DNA from: an uncultured Bacteroidales bacterium
GTDB lineage: Bacteria; Bacteroidota; Bacteroidia; Bacteroidales; Muribaculaceae
Assembly: GCA_949123685.1 (NCBI GenBank)
Contig: CASBHZ010000040.1
Location: 1 to 26,772 of the forward strand
Direction of reading: 5' to 3'
Length of the DNA: 26,772 nt
The translations under genes were made by a program, and so were the position numbers. Below the pieces are notes generated by a model. It saw only the letters and a program-made list of their open reading frames with translations. It searched no databases and was not told the DNA's origin. Within the stretch, counting starts at the first letter, position 1, and each line of letters begins with the position of its first letter. Positions 26,233-26,772 of the stretch are shown here, piece by piece.

Positions 26233-26724
26233 ATGCAGAAAAGCAAACTTCTGATGTGCATAATGCTTGTAGCAGCGATTTTTTGCTCAGGCACAGCACA
26301 AGGAGCAGGCGCAGGCACCCCGAAGAAGGGAGTGATTCGCGTGAAGCTGCAACCTGAAATGGCTCTGAAGGTGGGACATGCCCCCCTGATGCAGTCGAAA
26401 GGAGCAGTGACTACGGGTATCACACCTTTTGACAGGGCGGCACGCGATGTGAAAGCGGTCAGTATTCGTCCGATGCTTCCGTATGTGGAGAAATTCGCAA
26501 AACAGAGAGCGAAATACGGACTTGACCGCTGGTATGTGATAAATTTTGATGAGACGGTTTCCCCCGAGGAAGCACGGAAGATTTTCGCGACAACCGCAGG
26601 TGTCGAGCGTTCCGAGCTCGTTACTCCGATGTCGCTGCAGGAAGGTGCGAAAGGCTTCCGCAAACTTGATCGTTCCCAAGTGGTTAAAGCTGCAGGGGCG
26701 ATGCCCTTCAATGATCCATACCTG
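26233..26724 (+). CDS. S8 (subtilisin-like) secreted serine protease, N-terminal part only
   Basis: The first 164 residues, open at the contig end; the frame runs on into adapter, giving the false tail RSEEHTSELQSR. The signal sequence is MQKSKLLMCIMLVAAIFCSG, ending near TAQG. The rest is a propeptide-like region (GVIRVKLQPEMALKVGHAPL, 'RWYVINFDETVSPEEARKIF', 'VERSELVTPM') and finishes MPFNDPYL. The 'FNDP.L' motif usually stands just before the subtilase catalytic domain in Bacteroidota, so the catalytic Asp, His and Ser lie beyond the contig. The family call therefore rests on the propeptide pattern and this motif, with no catalytic residue seen. The start follows an AT-rich leader with its own promoter. 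Confidence 0.75.
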
Positions 26725-26772
26725 AGATCGGAAGAGCACACGTCTGAACTCCAGTCACGCGATAGTATCTCG
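26725..26772. other. Illumina adapter left on contig end
   Basis: Begins AGATCGGAAGAGC and continues as the TruSeq read-1 adapter, then an apparent i7 index GCGATAGT and the constant ATCTCG. The index is the same as at the other end. Not genomic; the last genomic base is 26724. Confidence 0.98.

Noticed and set aside
26208..26741. Minus-strand frames of 177 and 150 aa at the right end
   Set aside because: Both begin inside the adapter sequence and lie opposite the S8 protease coding region.

Overview
The window looks like a metagenome-assembled contig from a gut-type Bacteroidales bacterium; a Muribaculaceae-like member is my best guess. Reasons: four secreted proteins end in the glycine-rich 'GIYI..NGKK' type of C-terminal tail used by Bacteroidota; one very good TTTG-N19-TAnnTTTG promoter is visible (the Bacteroidota sigma-ABfr consensus); starts lack strong Shine-Dalgarno sites; SecA is long (1127 aa); and C10 peptidase, BACON-like and Bacteroidota-type Crp/Fnr proteins are present. 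Family is inferred, not proven. Both contig ends are Illumina adapter (1-50 and 26725-26772, with the same apparent i7 index), so the genomic sequence is only 51-26724 and the two terminal genes are truncated.

Layout. (1) 51-8573, minus strand: a C10 (streptopain-like) peptidase fragment and three large secreted proteins of 981, 689 and 780 aa with sorting-type tails. Each of the three is followed within 11-15 nt of its stop by a strong stem-loop, so they look separately terminated. (2) 8574-9086: a non-coding divergent region with the promoter for the rightward genes. (3) 9087-24079, plus strand: twelve genes with no gap over 43 nt. They encode an rRNA pseudouridine synthase with a striking repeat extension, AsnS, a DUF4105/Lnb-type membrane protein, a PafA-like phosphatase homologue whose catalytic residues appear lost, SecA, two consecutive GYF_2 membrane proteins, a nonulosonic (sialic/legionaminic-type) acid set (LegC-like aminotransferase, NeuD-like acetyltransferase, NeuB/LegI synthase, NeuC/LegG epimerase), and a Crp/Fnr regulator. 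(4) 24080-24184: a short intergenic region with two perfect dyads that may be operators. (5) 24185-25858: a secreted BACON-like protein with its own terminator. (6) 25859-26724: a promoter, a structured leader and the first 164 residues of a secreted S8 (subtilisin-like) protease.

How the parts fit. The central run mixes translation (pseudouridine synthase, AsnS), envelope biogenesis (Lnb-like, SecA) and surface sugar synthesis (nonulosonic acid), and ends in a regulator. The flanks are dominated by exported proteins. The nonulosonic acid set is incomplete: no 4,6-dehydratase or CMP-transferase gene is visible here. I found no CRISPR array, tRNA, rRNA, transposase or phage genes, and no clear multi-gene defence system. 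The most interesting items are the apparent pseudoenzyme overlapping its upstream neighbour, the GYF_2 pair behind secA, the dyads beside the Crp/Fnr gene, and the seven-module secreted protein.
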